From an uncultured Limosilactobacillus sp. (GTDB lineage: Bacteria > Bacillota > Bacilli > Lactobacillales > Lactobacillaceae), in contig NZ_CAKPXS010000021.1 of the NCBI RefSeq assembly GCF_934202235.1, forward strand, positions 1-26,327: a stretch of 26,327 nt of DNA, written 5' to 3'. The position numbers were made by a program, and so were the translations under genes. Positions 8,148 through 14,204 of the stretch are shown here, one piece after another (within the stretch, counting starts at the first letter, position 1; every line of letters starts with the position of its first letter). A model generated the notes under the pieces. The model did no database searches and was not told the DNA's origin. It saw only the letters and a program-made list of their open reading frames with translations.

Positions 8148-8202
8148 TGTATTCCCTCCTTCGTCAGATTTGAAATTTGACTAGCTCCGCGAAAATTACC
8201 GC

Positions 8203-8231
8203 CACACCCTGTGGCAAAGCGGCCGGGTGTG
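8203..8231 (-). promoter_or_regulatory. S10-operon leader stem-loop, promoter-distal
   Basis: Within the rpsJ leader, CACACCC and GGGTGTG pair as 7 bp around an inner GGC/GCC stem. It lies about 55 nt upstream of the rpsJ start and is not followed by a T-run, so it is not a terminator. It may be part of a regulatory leader fold; the role is inferred only from position. Confidence 0.4.
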
Positions 8232-8260
8232 TCGCAACCTTCCGCATCATCGCGTAACAA

Positions 8261-8304
8261 CTTGAGCCAAACAAGGGCCGTACTCGCCCCTTGTTTAACT
8301 CAAG
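8261..8304 (-). promoter_or_regulatory. S10-operon leader stem-loop at the predicted 5' end
   Basis: A 17-bp stem (CTTGAGTTAAACAAGGG pairing with CCCTTGTTTGGCTCAAG through two U-G pairs) closes a 10-nt loop. It starts a few bases after the predicted transcription start of the S10 operon. There is no T-run, so it is not a terminator. A 5'-terminal hairpin of this size could stabilise the mRNA or bind a ribosomal protein. I cannot assign it to a named leader family. Confidence 0.5.
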
Positions 8305-8313
8305 CACCTAACT

Positions 8314-8342
8314 ATCTTACTAAACAAACGCCGGTAATACAA
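8314..8342 (-). promoter_or_regulatory. Candidate S10-operon promoter
   Basis: On the minus strand TTGTAT (8342-8337) and TAAGAT (8319-8314) are separated by exactly 17 nt. The -35 matches the sigma-A consensus poorly (3/6) and the -10 moderately (4/6). It lies between the fusA terminator and rpsJ, where a promoter is expected, and predicts a leader of about 160 nt. Confidence 0.5.
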
Positions 8343-8393
8343 GTGTTTTCTCGCCTTTTTCTATTTGTAAACAAACTGTAACAATAGTCAAAA

Positions 8394-8422
8394 CAAAAAA
8401 ACACCCCGCAAATGCGAGGTGT
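8394..8422 (-). terminator. Rho-independent terminator after fusA
   Basis: On the minus strand ACACCTCGC pairs with GCGGGGTGT (one T-G pair) around the loop ATTT, followed by a run of T. It starts 22 nt after the fusA stop and separates the str operon from the S10 operon. Confidence 0.9.
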
Positions 8423-8443
8423 TTTCGATGCTAGTAGGTAAAA

Positions 8444-10528
8444 CTAGTTGTTACCGTTCTTCTTGATGATGTCTTCTTGCACTGACTTTGGTACAGCTGA
8501 GTAGTGGTCGAAGGTCATCGTGAAGGTCCCACGACCCTGGGTTGCGGAACGCAGCGCAGTGGCGTAACCAAACATTTCTGACAGTGGAACGAATGAGTGA
8601 AGTACTTGGGCGTTGCCCCGTTCTTCCATCCCATCAATGGTCCCACGGCGAGCAGTTACTTGGCCCATGACGTCACCCATGTTGTCAGAAGGAACAACAA
8701 TGTCAACCTTCATGATTGGTTCCAGGATAACTGGGTCAGCCTTCTTTGCAGCGTTCTTCAGTGCCAGTGATGCAGCAACCTTGAAGGCAGCTTCACTAGA
8801 GTCGACTTCGTGGTAACTACCATCGTAGAGCTTAGCATGCATGTCAACCAGTGGGTAACCAGCCAGCACACCGTTAGCCATGGCTTCCTTCAGCCCTTGT
8901 TCAACGGCCGGGATAAATTCACGTGGAACAACCCCACCGACAATGGCATCTTCAAACTCGAAGCCCTTGCCTTCTTCAAGTGGCGTGAATTCGATCCAGA
9001 CGTCACCGTATTGACCCTTACCACCAGACTGACGAACGAACTTACCTTGTGCAGAAACCTTCTTAGTGAATGCTTCACGGTAAGATACCTGTGGCTTACC
9101 AACAGTAACTTCGGCGTTAAATTCACGACGAAGACGTTCAACAATGATGTCCAGGTGAAGTTCACCCATTCCGGCGATCAGCGTTTCACCAGTTTCTGGG
9201 TTAGTTTCCGCCTTGAAAGTTGGGTCTTCTTCAGCTAGCTTTTGCAGACCCTTGTCCATCTTGTCCTGGTCGGCCTTTGACTTTGGTTCAACGGAGACCT
9301 GGATAACTGGGTCAGGGAAGTCCATGGATTCAAGCTGCAGTGGGTGGTCAGGATCGGTCAGGGAGTCACCAGTAGTAGTGTTCTTCAGACCGATACATGC
9401 AGCGATATCACCGGAGAAGACTTCCGGAATTTCGTGTTGCTGGTTAGAGTGCATCTGCAGCAGACGACCAATCCGTTCACGCTTGTCCTTCGTTGCGTTC
9501 AGCACGTAAGTCCCGGACTGCAGCGAACCAGTGTATACCCGGATGAAAGTCAAACGACCAACGAATGGGTCAGTAGCAATCTTGAATGCCAGGGCGGCGA
9601 ATGGCTTGTCGTCGCCGGCAGTCAGTTCAACTTCATTCCCATCAGCGTCGTGGGCAACAAATGGCTTAACGTCCAGTGGAGATGGCAGGTAGTCGATAAC
9701 CGCGTCCAGCAGCATCTGAATACCCTTATCCTTGTAAGCTGAACCAGCCAGTACTGGGAAGATTTCTTCGTTCAGCGTTCCCTTACGGATAGCAGCCTTG
9801 ATATCTTCAACGGAGATTTCTTCTTCACCAAGGTACTTTTCCATGATGTTGTCGTCGATGTCAGCCAAAGTTTCCAGCATTGCATCGTGACGCTTTGCAG
9901 CTTCATCCTTCATGTCGGATGGAATTTCAACAGTATCCCAGTTAGTCCCCAGCTTATCTTCGTCGTAAACGTAGGCGCACATCTTAACCAGGTCAACAAC
10001 CCCAACGAAGCTGTCTTCAGCACCAATCGTCATTTGGATTGGCAGTGGCGTAACGTTCAGCCGGTCCTTAATCGTTTGAACAGAGTAATCGAAGTTTGCC
10101 CCGATCTTGTCCATCTTGTTAGCGAAGACGATCCGCGGAACGTTGAAGTCGTCGGCTTGGCGCCAAACAGTTTCAGTCTGTGGTTCAACCCCGGCCTGAG
10201 CGTCGAGGACGGTTACGGCACCGTCAAGGACACGGAGGGCACGTTCAACTTCGACAGTGAAGTCCACGTGACCAGGGGTGTCAATGATGTTAATCCGGTG
10301 GTCCTTCCAAACGGCAGTCGTAGCGGCAGACGTGATAGTGATACCACGTTCCTTTTCTTCATCCATCCAGTCCATTTGTGAAGCACCATCGTGGGTTTCA
10401 CCAATCTTGTGGATCTTACCGGTGTAGTACAGAATCCGTTCAGTAGCGGTCGTCTTACCGGCGTCGATGTGGGCCATGATCCCGATGTTACGTGTTTTTT
10501 CCAGCGGGTATTCACGTTTGTTAGCCAT
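8444..10528 (-). CDS. fusA: Translation elongation factor G
   Basis: EF-G is the GTPase that drives translocation of tRNA and mRNA and, with RRF, ribosome recycling in the cytosol. The 694-aa protein has the GTP-binding motifs in order: P-loop AHIDAGKT at residues 19-26, switch I RGITI at 61-65, DTPGH at 83-87 and NKMD at 137-140. The long domain II-V region follows. I start at ATG 10528 (MANKREYPLEKTRN); an in-frame TTG at 10549 would place the start in the ribosome binding site GGAAGGAG. It follows rpsG by 119 nt, across an internal hairpin, and ends at a clear terminator. No tuf gene follows. Confidence 0.98.
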   Translation of the reverse strand: MANKREYPLEKTRNIGIMAHIDAGKTTATERILYYTGKIHKIGETHDGASQMDWMDEEKERGITITSAATTAVWKDHRINIIDTPGHVDFTVEVERALRVLDGAVTVLDAQAGVEPQTETVWRQADDFNVPRIVFANKMDKIGANFDYSVQTIKDRLNVTPLPIQMTIGAEDSFVGVVDLVKMCAYVYDEDKLGTNWDTVEIPSDMKDEAAKRHDAMLETLADIDDNIMEKYLGEEEISVEDIKAAIRKGTLNEEIFPVLAGSAYKDKGIQMLLDAVIDYLPSPLDVKPFVAHDADGNEVELTAGDDKPFAALAFKIATDPFVGRLTFIRVYTGSLQSGTYVLNATKDKRERIGRLLQMHSNQQHEIPEVFSGDIAACIGLKNTTTGDSLTDPDHPLQLESMDFPDPVIQVSVEPKSKADQDKMDKGLQKLAEEDPTFKAETNPETGETLIAGMGELHLDIIVERLRREFNAEVTVGKPQVSYREAFTKKVSAQGKFVRQSGGKGQYGDVWIEFTPLEEGKGFEFEDAIVGGVVPREFIPAVEQGLKEAMANGVLAGYPLVDMHAKLYDGSYHEVDSSEAAFKVAASLALKNAAKKADPVILEPIMKVDIVVPSDNMGDVMGQVTARRGTIDGMEERGNAQVLHSFVPLSEMFGYATALRSATQGRGTFTMTFDHYSAVPKSVQEDIIKKNGNN

Positions 10529-10574
10529 CTTAAATGTTTCTCCTTCCAAAAAAGGTAAATTTACTTATATCTGC

Positions 10575-10609
10575 AAAAAGGGGTGACAGTTACAGCTGTA
10601 CGCCCCCTT
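10575..10609 (-). terminator. Terminator-like hairpin between rpsG and fusA
   Basis: In the 119-nt rpsG-fusA spacer, AAGGGG pairs with CCCCTT around an inner ACAG/CTGT-type stem. Five T follow on the minus strand. It looks like a weak intrinsic terminator inside the operon and could lower fusA transcription relative to rpsL-rpsG, or act as an RNA processing or stability element. Confidence 0.5.
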
Positions 10610-10647
10610 GAGTACTGATCAGGCGCAGAGGCACCCGTCAATGTTAA

Positions 10648-11118
10648 TTACCAACGGTAGTGTGCAAAGGCACGGTTAGCGTCGGCCATCCGGTGAGTGT
10701 CTTCCTTCTTCTTAACAGCTGCACCGGTGTTGTTTGATGCGTCAATGATTTCACCAGCCAGGCGTTGAACCATCGTGTGTTCACCGCGCAGGCGTGCGTA
10801 TTGAACAATCCAACGCATCCCCAGAGTTACACGACGTTCTGGGCGAACTTCGATCGGCACTTGGTAGTTAGAACCACCAACACGGCGGGCCTTAACTTCC
10901 AGCACTGGTTCAACGTTTTCCATTGCTTGTTCAAATACTTCTACCGGATCATTACCAGTTTGTTCCTTAACCTGGTCGAAGGCAGCGTAGAGAATCTTGG
11001 AAGCAGTTCCGCGCTTACCATCAATCATCAAGTGGTTAATCAGGCTAGTAACCAACTTTGAGTTGTAAATTGGATCTGGCAGTACTTCTGGCTTTACAAC
11101 ATGTCCTTTACGTGGCAT
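10648..11118 (-). CDS. rpsG: 30S ribosomal protein S7
   Basis: S7 initiates assembly of the 16S 3' domain and contacts the E-site tRNA; in E. coli it represses the str operon. The 156-aa protein starts MPRKGHVVKPEVLPDP and has the family segments LINHLMIDGKRGTASKILYAA, VKARRVGGSNYQVPIEV and MRWIVQYAR. The ATG follows GAGGAGGGTTAAGTA, only 15 nt after rpsL, so an E. coli-like long S12-S7 regulatory spacer is absent. Confidence 0.98.
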   Translation of the reverse strand: MPRKGHVVKPEVLPDPIYNSKLVTSLINHLMIDGKRGTASKILYAAFDQVKEQTGNDPVEVFEQAMENVEPVLEVKARRVGGSNYQVPIEVRPERRVTLGMRWIVQYARLRGEHTMVQRLAGEIIDASNNTGAAVKKKEDTHRMADANRAFAHYRW

Positions 11119-11133
11119 TACTTAACCCTCCTC

Positions 11134-11553
11134 TTACTTCTTGCTCTTCGGCTTCTTAGCACCGTACTTAGAACGACTCTGCATCCGGCCTTCAACACCG
11201 GCAGTATCGAGCGTCCCACGAATAATGTGGTAACGAACCCCAGGAAGGTCCTTTACACGGCCCCCACGAATCAGAACAACTGAGTGTTCCTGCAGGTTGT
11301 GGCCAATCCCTGGGATGTAAGCCGTAACTTCAATCAGGTTTGACAGACGAACACGAGCGTACTTCCGCAAAGCTGAGTTAGGCTTCTTTGGCGTCATCGT
11401 CGCAACACGGGTAGCAACGCCCCGCTTTTGCGGTGATGGGTTCTTAACTAATTCCTTCTTGTAACTGTTGTAGCCGAAGCCCAGTGCCGGTGACTTTGAC
11501 TTGCCACGGTGAGACTTACGACCCTTGCGAACCAATTGGTTAATTGTTGGCAT
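11134..11553 (-). CDS. rpsL: 30S ribosomal protein S12
   Basis: S12 lies in the decoding centre and monitors codon-anticodon pairing. The 139-aa protein begins MPTINQLVRKGRKSHRGKSK and contains TPKKPNSALRKYARVRLSN and GHNLQEHSVVLIRGGRVKDL. The lysines at the usual streptomycin-resistance positions (PKKP and RVKDL) are present, so it looks like a sensitive-type allele. I start at ATG 11553 because every S12 begins MPTINQL and a GGAAGGGG site precedes it; further in-frame ATGs upstream (11571, 11610) would add residues foreign to the family. First gene of the str operon. Confidence 0.97.
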   Translation of the reverse strand: MPTINQLVRKGRKSHRGKSKSPALGFGYNSYKKELVKNPSPQKRGVATRVATMTPKKPNSALRKYARVRLSNLIEVTAYIPGIGHNLQEHSVVLIRGGRVKDLPGVRYHIIRGTLDTAGVEGRMQSRSKYGAKKPKSKK

Positions 11554-11584
11554 GAGTTTTTCCCCTTCCATTTTTAAAGTCCAC

Positions 11585-11629
11585 ACATCCAGGTGGTTCT
11601 TTTTTGCCAATAAAAAAAGTGCCGGATGT
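11585..11629 (-). promoter_or_regulatory. Stem-loop in the rpsL leader
   Basis: ACATCCGG pairs with CTGGATGT (8 bp, one G-T pair). After an internal loop, TTTTTT pairs with AAAAAA around TATTGGC. It lies between the promoter and the rpsL ribosome binding site. No T-run follows the 3' arm, so it is a leader structure rather than a terminator. Confidence 0.4.
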
Positions 11630-11706
11630 TATGCAATTTCGTGCTTCGCCCAGCAGTCAATCTGCCGAACGACAGACACGCTTCGCTTGAAAAAAGCACC
11701 TTTAAT

Positions 11707-11735
11707 ACATTATCACGCTGACGAGACGATGTCAA
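11707..11735 (-). promoter_or_regulatory. str operon (rpsL) promoter
   Basis: A perfect TTGACA -35 (11735-11730) is followed after 17 nt by TAATGT (11712-11707). A better -10 (GATAAT) exists at a 15-nt spacing, so the exact -10 is uncertain. The predicted leader to the rpsL start is about 150 nt. The promoter is divergent from the prepilin peptidase gene. Confidence 0.65.
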
Positions 11736-11755
11736 CGTCCCTTGCCAAGAACTTT

Positions 11756-11784
11756 TTGCAACAACACGGGAGCTGTCCTTTAAC
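11756..11784 (+). promoter_or_regulatory. Weak candidate promoter for the prepilin peptidase gene
   Basis: TTGCAA (11756-11761) and TTTAAC (11779-11784) are 17 nt apart, each matching four of six consensus bases. They lie 30 nt before the TTG start and back to back with the rpsL promoter. I see no competence sigma-factor box here. Confidence 0.3.
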
Positions 11785-11813
11785 GTACTTACTGGTTAAG
11801 GAGGACCAAACCA

Positions 11814-12500
11814 TTGCTATTACTTTATCAATTGCTGTTATTTGTTGCTGGCAGCTGCTACGCTTCGCTTCTCATTACCGTCGGCCAGCGTTGGGCCGGC
11901 TTATCGTGTTTTGGAACTCGTTCGCAATGCCCAGTGTGCACCCATAAAGGCGGCTGGTGGCAGCTAATTCCCCTCCTGGGGTGGATGTTACAACGCGGGC
12001 GCTGTCATGATTGTCATTCGCCAATTGGGGCCTTATCAACAATCTGTGAATTCTTGTGTGGAACCTGTTTGGCAATCGCTGCTCACCTTTCATTAACCTC
12101 TTTACTGTGTATCTTAATTACGGCCACCTGCCTATTGCTCATGACCGCCACTGACTGGCAGGCCCAGTGGATTCACCCCGCCTTCATTGCGGGACTACTC
12201 CCCCTGACCCACTTCTTTTGTCCTGCCAGCGACCAATTATCAGTTATTGTTACCGGTGGCATGGCAATTTTAGTTTGCTTGGCCGTCCTAGCCAGCTATC
12301 TAGGCGTCGGCGATGCTGAATTTATCATTGTCCTTTTTGCGGTGGTTGGCCCGTTCGATGGGGCAATGATTCTGTTGGTCGCTTGTCTGTCATTGCTATT
12401 CGCAACACTAGTGACCAACCAACAAAAGCACCCTTTCATCCCCTGGCTCTCCCTAGGAATCGCCATGGTGTGGTTAGTTAACTGGGGCATTCTCAATTAA
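11814..12500 (+). CDS. comC: Type 4 prepilin peptidase, ComC-like (A24 family)
   Basis: This membrane aspartic protease would cleave, and probably N-methylate, the leader of type 4-like (competence) pseudopilins at the cytoplasmic face. The 228-aa protein is almost entirely hydrophobic helices. Two CxxC pairs (C39/C42 and C64/C67) form the zinc-binding cytoplasmic domain. The two catalytic aspartates are probably D114 (in TATDWQ) and D167 (in GVGDAEF). The family usually has a basic residue after the second motif (GxGDxK), replaced here by Glu. Translation starts at TTG, 9 nt after a perfect AAGGAGG. It is the only clear plus-strand gene, divergent from rpsL and convergent with the membrane protein gene. 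Confidence 0.88.
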   Translation: MLLLYQLLLFVAGSCYASLLITVGQRWAGLSCFGTRSQCPVCTHKGGWWQLIPLLGWMLQRGRCHDCHSPIGALSTICEFLCGTCLAIAAHLSLTSLLCILITATCLLLMTATDWQAQWIHPAFIAGLLPLTHFFCPASDQLSVIVTGGMAILVCLAVLASYLGVGDAEFIIVLFAVVGPFDGAMILLVACLSLLFATLVTNQQKHPFIPWLSLGIAMVWLVNWGILN

Positions 12501-12524
12501 AAAAGCTGTCCCCGCAAGGACAGC
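12498..12524 (-). terminator. Terminator after the AbrB-DUF998-like membrane protein gene
   Basis: GCTGTCC and GGACAGC form a perfect 7-bp stem with loop TTGCGG, followed on the minus strand by TTTTTT. It lies 8 nt beyond the stop of the minus-strand gene and touches the stop of the convergent prepilin peptidase gene. No T-run follows on the plus strand. Confidence 0.85.
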
Positions 12525-12532
12525 AACACGAC

Positions 12533-13714
12533 TTATCGATTCTTTTCCTGGTCGACGCAGGTTTGAACTTCAATTTCCACCGGAAAGATCTGTTCACCAA
12601 GTTCAGTGAGTGCTTCGATATTTTGCAAGAGTAATAAAATCCAGGAAAATGCCAGGGCAAACGAGGATAATTCAAAGGCGGTCAATGACAGGTAGTTAGT
12701 CGCCTTGAAAATCAGGTAGTCTGCAGCTAAGATGGCCCCGATGATGTAGGACAAGTGACGGAACGACCGTGAACACTCTGGTAATAGGCGGCCAATAAAA
12801 ACGATCATAATCAGCATGAAGTAAACCAACCACATGGCAATCCGGTCATGGAGAACGTGGAATTGGGGGTTGTTGGGAAAGAGCCCAATCCCACCGAGCG
12901 TCAGTGATAAGGCATAGAGCAGCAGTTTTAATACCAGGACACCGACTTGTTTGTACTTGCGCTGCAGGTCGACAAACAAGTAATCGATCAGTGCCATCAT
13001 CAGTAACGCCGAGAAAATTAGCGTGACGTTGAATTCCATGTTGGCCGCACTTTTCTGAGTCCCCAGGAAGCTAAAATTATACTTCCACCAGTCCTTATGA
13101 TCATTAGTCATCATGGAGCCGACCACCCCGCCAATTACCATAATCGTCATCAAATTAGTGACAATTACTGGTGAAATCGTCATCGACAGGTTAATCATCA
13201 GGTAGTTAACCGCGGCGTTGATCAGGAAAACAAAGACGGTCGAGGTGTAGATATCAAACGCGGCCCCGTTAAACATCCGGTCGAGCAGCCAAAAACTCAT
13301 CACAAACCAAATTGCCAGAATCATTCCGATGGCAATTACCAACGGGATCAATGTCCGCCAGCGAAAATCCTTTGCAGCCCCATGGTTATGGATTTTTTGC
13401 CGGATAAAATCCAAGGCAAAGGTCAAGACACCCGAAGCAATGCTCAGGACGCTGGCGTAAGTAGCAATCGACCACTGCCCGTTGAGCGGTATCAGCAGCT
13501 GACCTCGGTCGTAGCAGTAAGCAAAAAACAAGAGCGCAGCCAAAGCAGCAGGGATCAAAAACCAGTGTAATTTAATTTCCGGCAGGACATCGATGAGCCG
13601 ACTCGGGCGGACGTCGATCACGTTGTGGCGAATGGTCATCGACAGTGGCGTCTGATCGTCGAAGTCCAGGTGTTCCCGCGCTTCCGGCGGAATAATAAGT
13701 TTCGTTTTTTTCAT
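12533..13714 (-). CDS. Multi-pass membrane protein with AbrB/SpoVT-like N-terminus (DUF998-like)
   Basis: I do not know its function. The first ~40 of 393 residues look like a swapped-hairpin AbrB/MazE-type domain (KTKLIIPPEAREHLDFDD, then SMTIRHNVIDVRPS). About ten hydrophobic helices follow from residue ~50 to ~375, and then a short charged tail. The membrane part resembles DUF998-type proteins of lactobacilli; that family name is from memory. I start at ATG 13714, 7 nt after TTTGGAG; an in-frame TTG at 13738 lies before the ribosome binding site. It lies downstream of rpoC behind a terminator, so it is probably a separate unit. Its first 45 codons and upstream region are duplicated at 13960-14340. 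Confidence 0.75.
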   Translation of the reverse strand: MKKTKLIIPPEAREHLDFDDQTPLSMTIRHNVIDVRPSRLIDVLPEIKLHWFLIPAALAALLFFAYCYDRGQLLIPLNGQWSIATYASVLSIASGVLTFALDFIRQKIHNHGAAKDFRWRTLIPLVIAIGMILAIWFVMSFWLLDRMFNGAAFDIYTSTVFVFLINAAVNYLMINLSMTISPVIVTNLMTIMVIGGVVGSMMTNDHKDWWKYNFSFLGTQKSAANMEFNVTLIFSALLMMALIDYLFVDLQRKYKQVGVLVLKLLLYALSLTLGGIGLFPNNPQFHVLHDRIAMWLVYFMLIMIVFIGRLLPECSRSFRHLSYIIGAILAADYLIFKATNYLSLTAFELSSFALAFSWILLLLQNIEALTELGEQIFPVEIEVQTCVDQEKNR

Positions 13715-13734
13715 TGTTAAACTCCAAATTAATT

Positions 13735-13786
13735 TCAAAATAAAAAGCAGGTGGTCTGGTTATACCAAACCCCTGCTTTTATTTTA
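13735..13786. terminator. Bidirectional terminator, copy A
   Basis: AAAAGCAGG and CCTGCTTTT close a long stem with inner GGTTTGGT/ACCAGACC pairing and a 3-nt loop. T-rich runs lie on both sides (CTTTTTATTTT on the minus strand, CTTTTATTTT on the plus strand). It now lies between the rpoC-tail remnant and the intact membrane protein gene. Confidence 0.85.
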
Positions 13787-13809
13787 GTTCTCAATCGACA
13801 ACAAAGCAA
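13781..13809 (-). promoter_or_regulatory. Candidate promoter for the membrane protein gene, copy A
   Basis: TTGCTT (13809-13804) and TAAAAT (13786-13781) are 17 nt apart on the minus strand. The -10 matches five of six consensus bases and the -35 only three. If real, the transcript would begin within the terminator stem, giving a leader hairpin. Confidence 0.3.
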
Positions 13810-13823
13810 AATGTTATCGTAGA

Positions 13824-13968
13824 TTAGTTTTTATCGGCGTTTTCCGCTTCCATCTTGGCTTCGATATCCTTCAGTGATTCCGGAGCCTTACCATCAGCAA
13901 CCGCAGCCGGCTGGCCAACGACCTTTGGCTTGATGTTGCGGTAAGTGCTCATCCCTGTCCCGGCAGGA
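13824..13968 (-). pseudogene. rpoC 3'-end remnant made by the tandem duplication
   Basis: This is a second copy of the last ~47 codons of rpoC, from PAGTGMSTYRNIKPK to the stop, identical to the end of the intact gene. It has lost the rest of the gene and is joined at CCGGCAGGA to the truncated membrane protein copy. It has no Shine-Dalgarno of its own. Its first internal ATG (13952) overlaps the TGA of the 48-codon ORF upstream as ATGA, so re-initiation could give a 42-residue peptide. I treat it as non-functional debris unless shown otherwise. Confidence 0.85.
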
Positions 13969-14095
13969 CATCGATGAGCCGACTCGGGCGGACGTCGATC
14001 ACGTTGTGGCGAATGGTCATCGACAGTGGCGTCTGATCGTCGAAGTCCAGGTGTTCCCGCGCTTCCGGCGGAATAATAAGTTTCGTTTTTTTCAT
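13949..14095 (-). CDS. Truncated duplicate: 48-aa free-standing AbrB/SpoVT-like domain
   Basis: The duplication recreated the start of the downstream membrane protein gene with its own TTTGGAG ribosome binding site and upstream region. The first 45 residues are identical to that protein (MKKTKLIIPPEAREHL to RLIDVLP). At the CCGGCAGGA joint the frame adds Gly-Gln-Gly and stops at TGA 13951-13949. All membrane helices are lost, leaving a domain of the size of one AbrB/MazE swapped-hairpin subunit. Expression would need read-through of the rpoC terminator or the weak candidate promoter at 14162-14190. It may be translated and dimerise, but it is most simply an accidental by-product. Confidence 0.45.
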   Translation of the reverse strand: MKKTKLIIPPEAREHLDFDDQTPLSMTIRHNVIDVRPSRLIDVLPGQG

Positions 14096-14115
14096 TGTTA
14101 AACTCCAAATTAATT

Positions 14116-14167
14116 TCAAAATAAAAAGCAGGTGGTCTGGTTATACCAAACCCCTGCTTTTATTTTA
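14116..14167. terminator. rpoC terminator, copy B
   Basis: Identical to the hairpin of copy A at an offset of 381 bp. It starts about 40 nt after the rpoC stop with AAAAGCAGG/CCTGCTTTT arms and a T-rich run, and should end the rpoB-rpoC transcript. Confidence 0.9.
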
Positions 14168-14190
14168 GTTCTCAATCGACAACAAAGCAA
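14162..14190 (-). promoter_or_regulatory. Candidate promoter, copy B
   Basis: TTGCTT (14190-14185) and TAAAAT (14167-14162), spacer 17 nt, identical to copy A. It begins 14 nt after the rpoC stop and could drive the 48-aa ORF if active. Confidence 0.3.
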
Positions 14191-14204
14191 AATGTTATCG
14201 TAGA

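Larger units (their letters stand above)
13579..13959. repeat. 381-bp tandem duplication, copy A
   Basis: This unit holds the 5' end of the membrane protein gene (first 45 codons plus ribosome binding site), the shared terminator, and the last ~45 codons of an rpoC copy. It is followed directly by copy B at an offset of exactly 381 bp, and I found no difference between the two on base-by-base reading. Both units begin with CCGGCAGGA. This copy supplies the start of the intact membrane protein gene. Confidence 0.95.

Noticed and set aside
8166..8178. 13-base AGATTTGAAATTT shared between the rpsJ leader and the TetR gene leader (near 22357)
   Set aside because: In 26 kb read on both strands several shared 13-mers are expected by chance, and the perfect palindrome of the TetR site is not preserved in the rpsJ copy.
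9887..10381. 164-codon plus-strand ORF opposite fusA
   Set aside because: Antisense shadow of the EF-G GTPase domain; no recognised family and no start signals.
12505..12524. Hairpin as a terminator for the plus-strand prepilin peptidase gene
   Set aside because: The T-run lies only on the minus-strand side; on the plus strand the stem is followed by AACACGAC, so it serves the membrane protein gene.
13824..14108. 94-codon ORF running from the duplicated membrane-gene start region into the rpoC tail in the rpoC frame
   Set aside because: Its TTG start overlaps the TTTGGAG ribosome binding site of the true ATG at 14095, and its first half is an out-of-frame reading of the truncated gene. Only the rpoC-tail part has homology.
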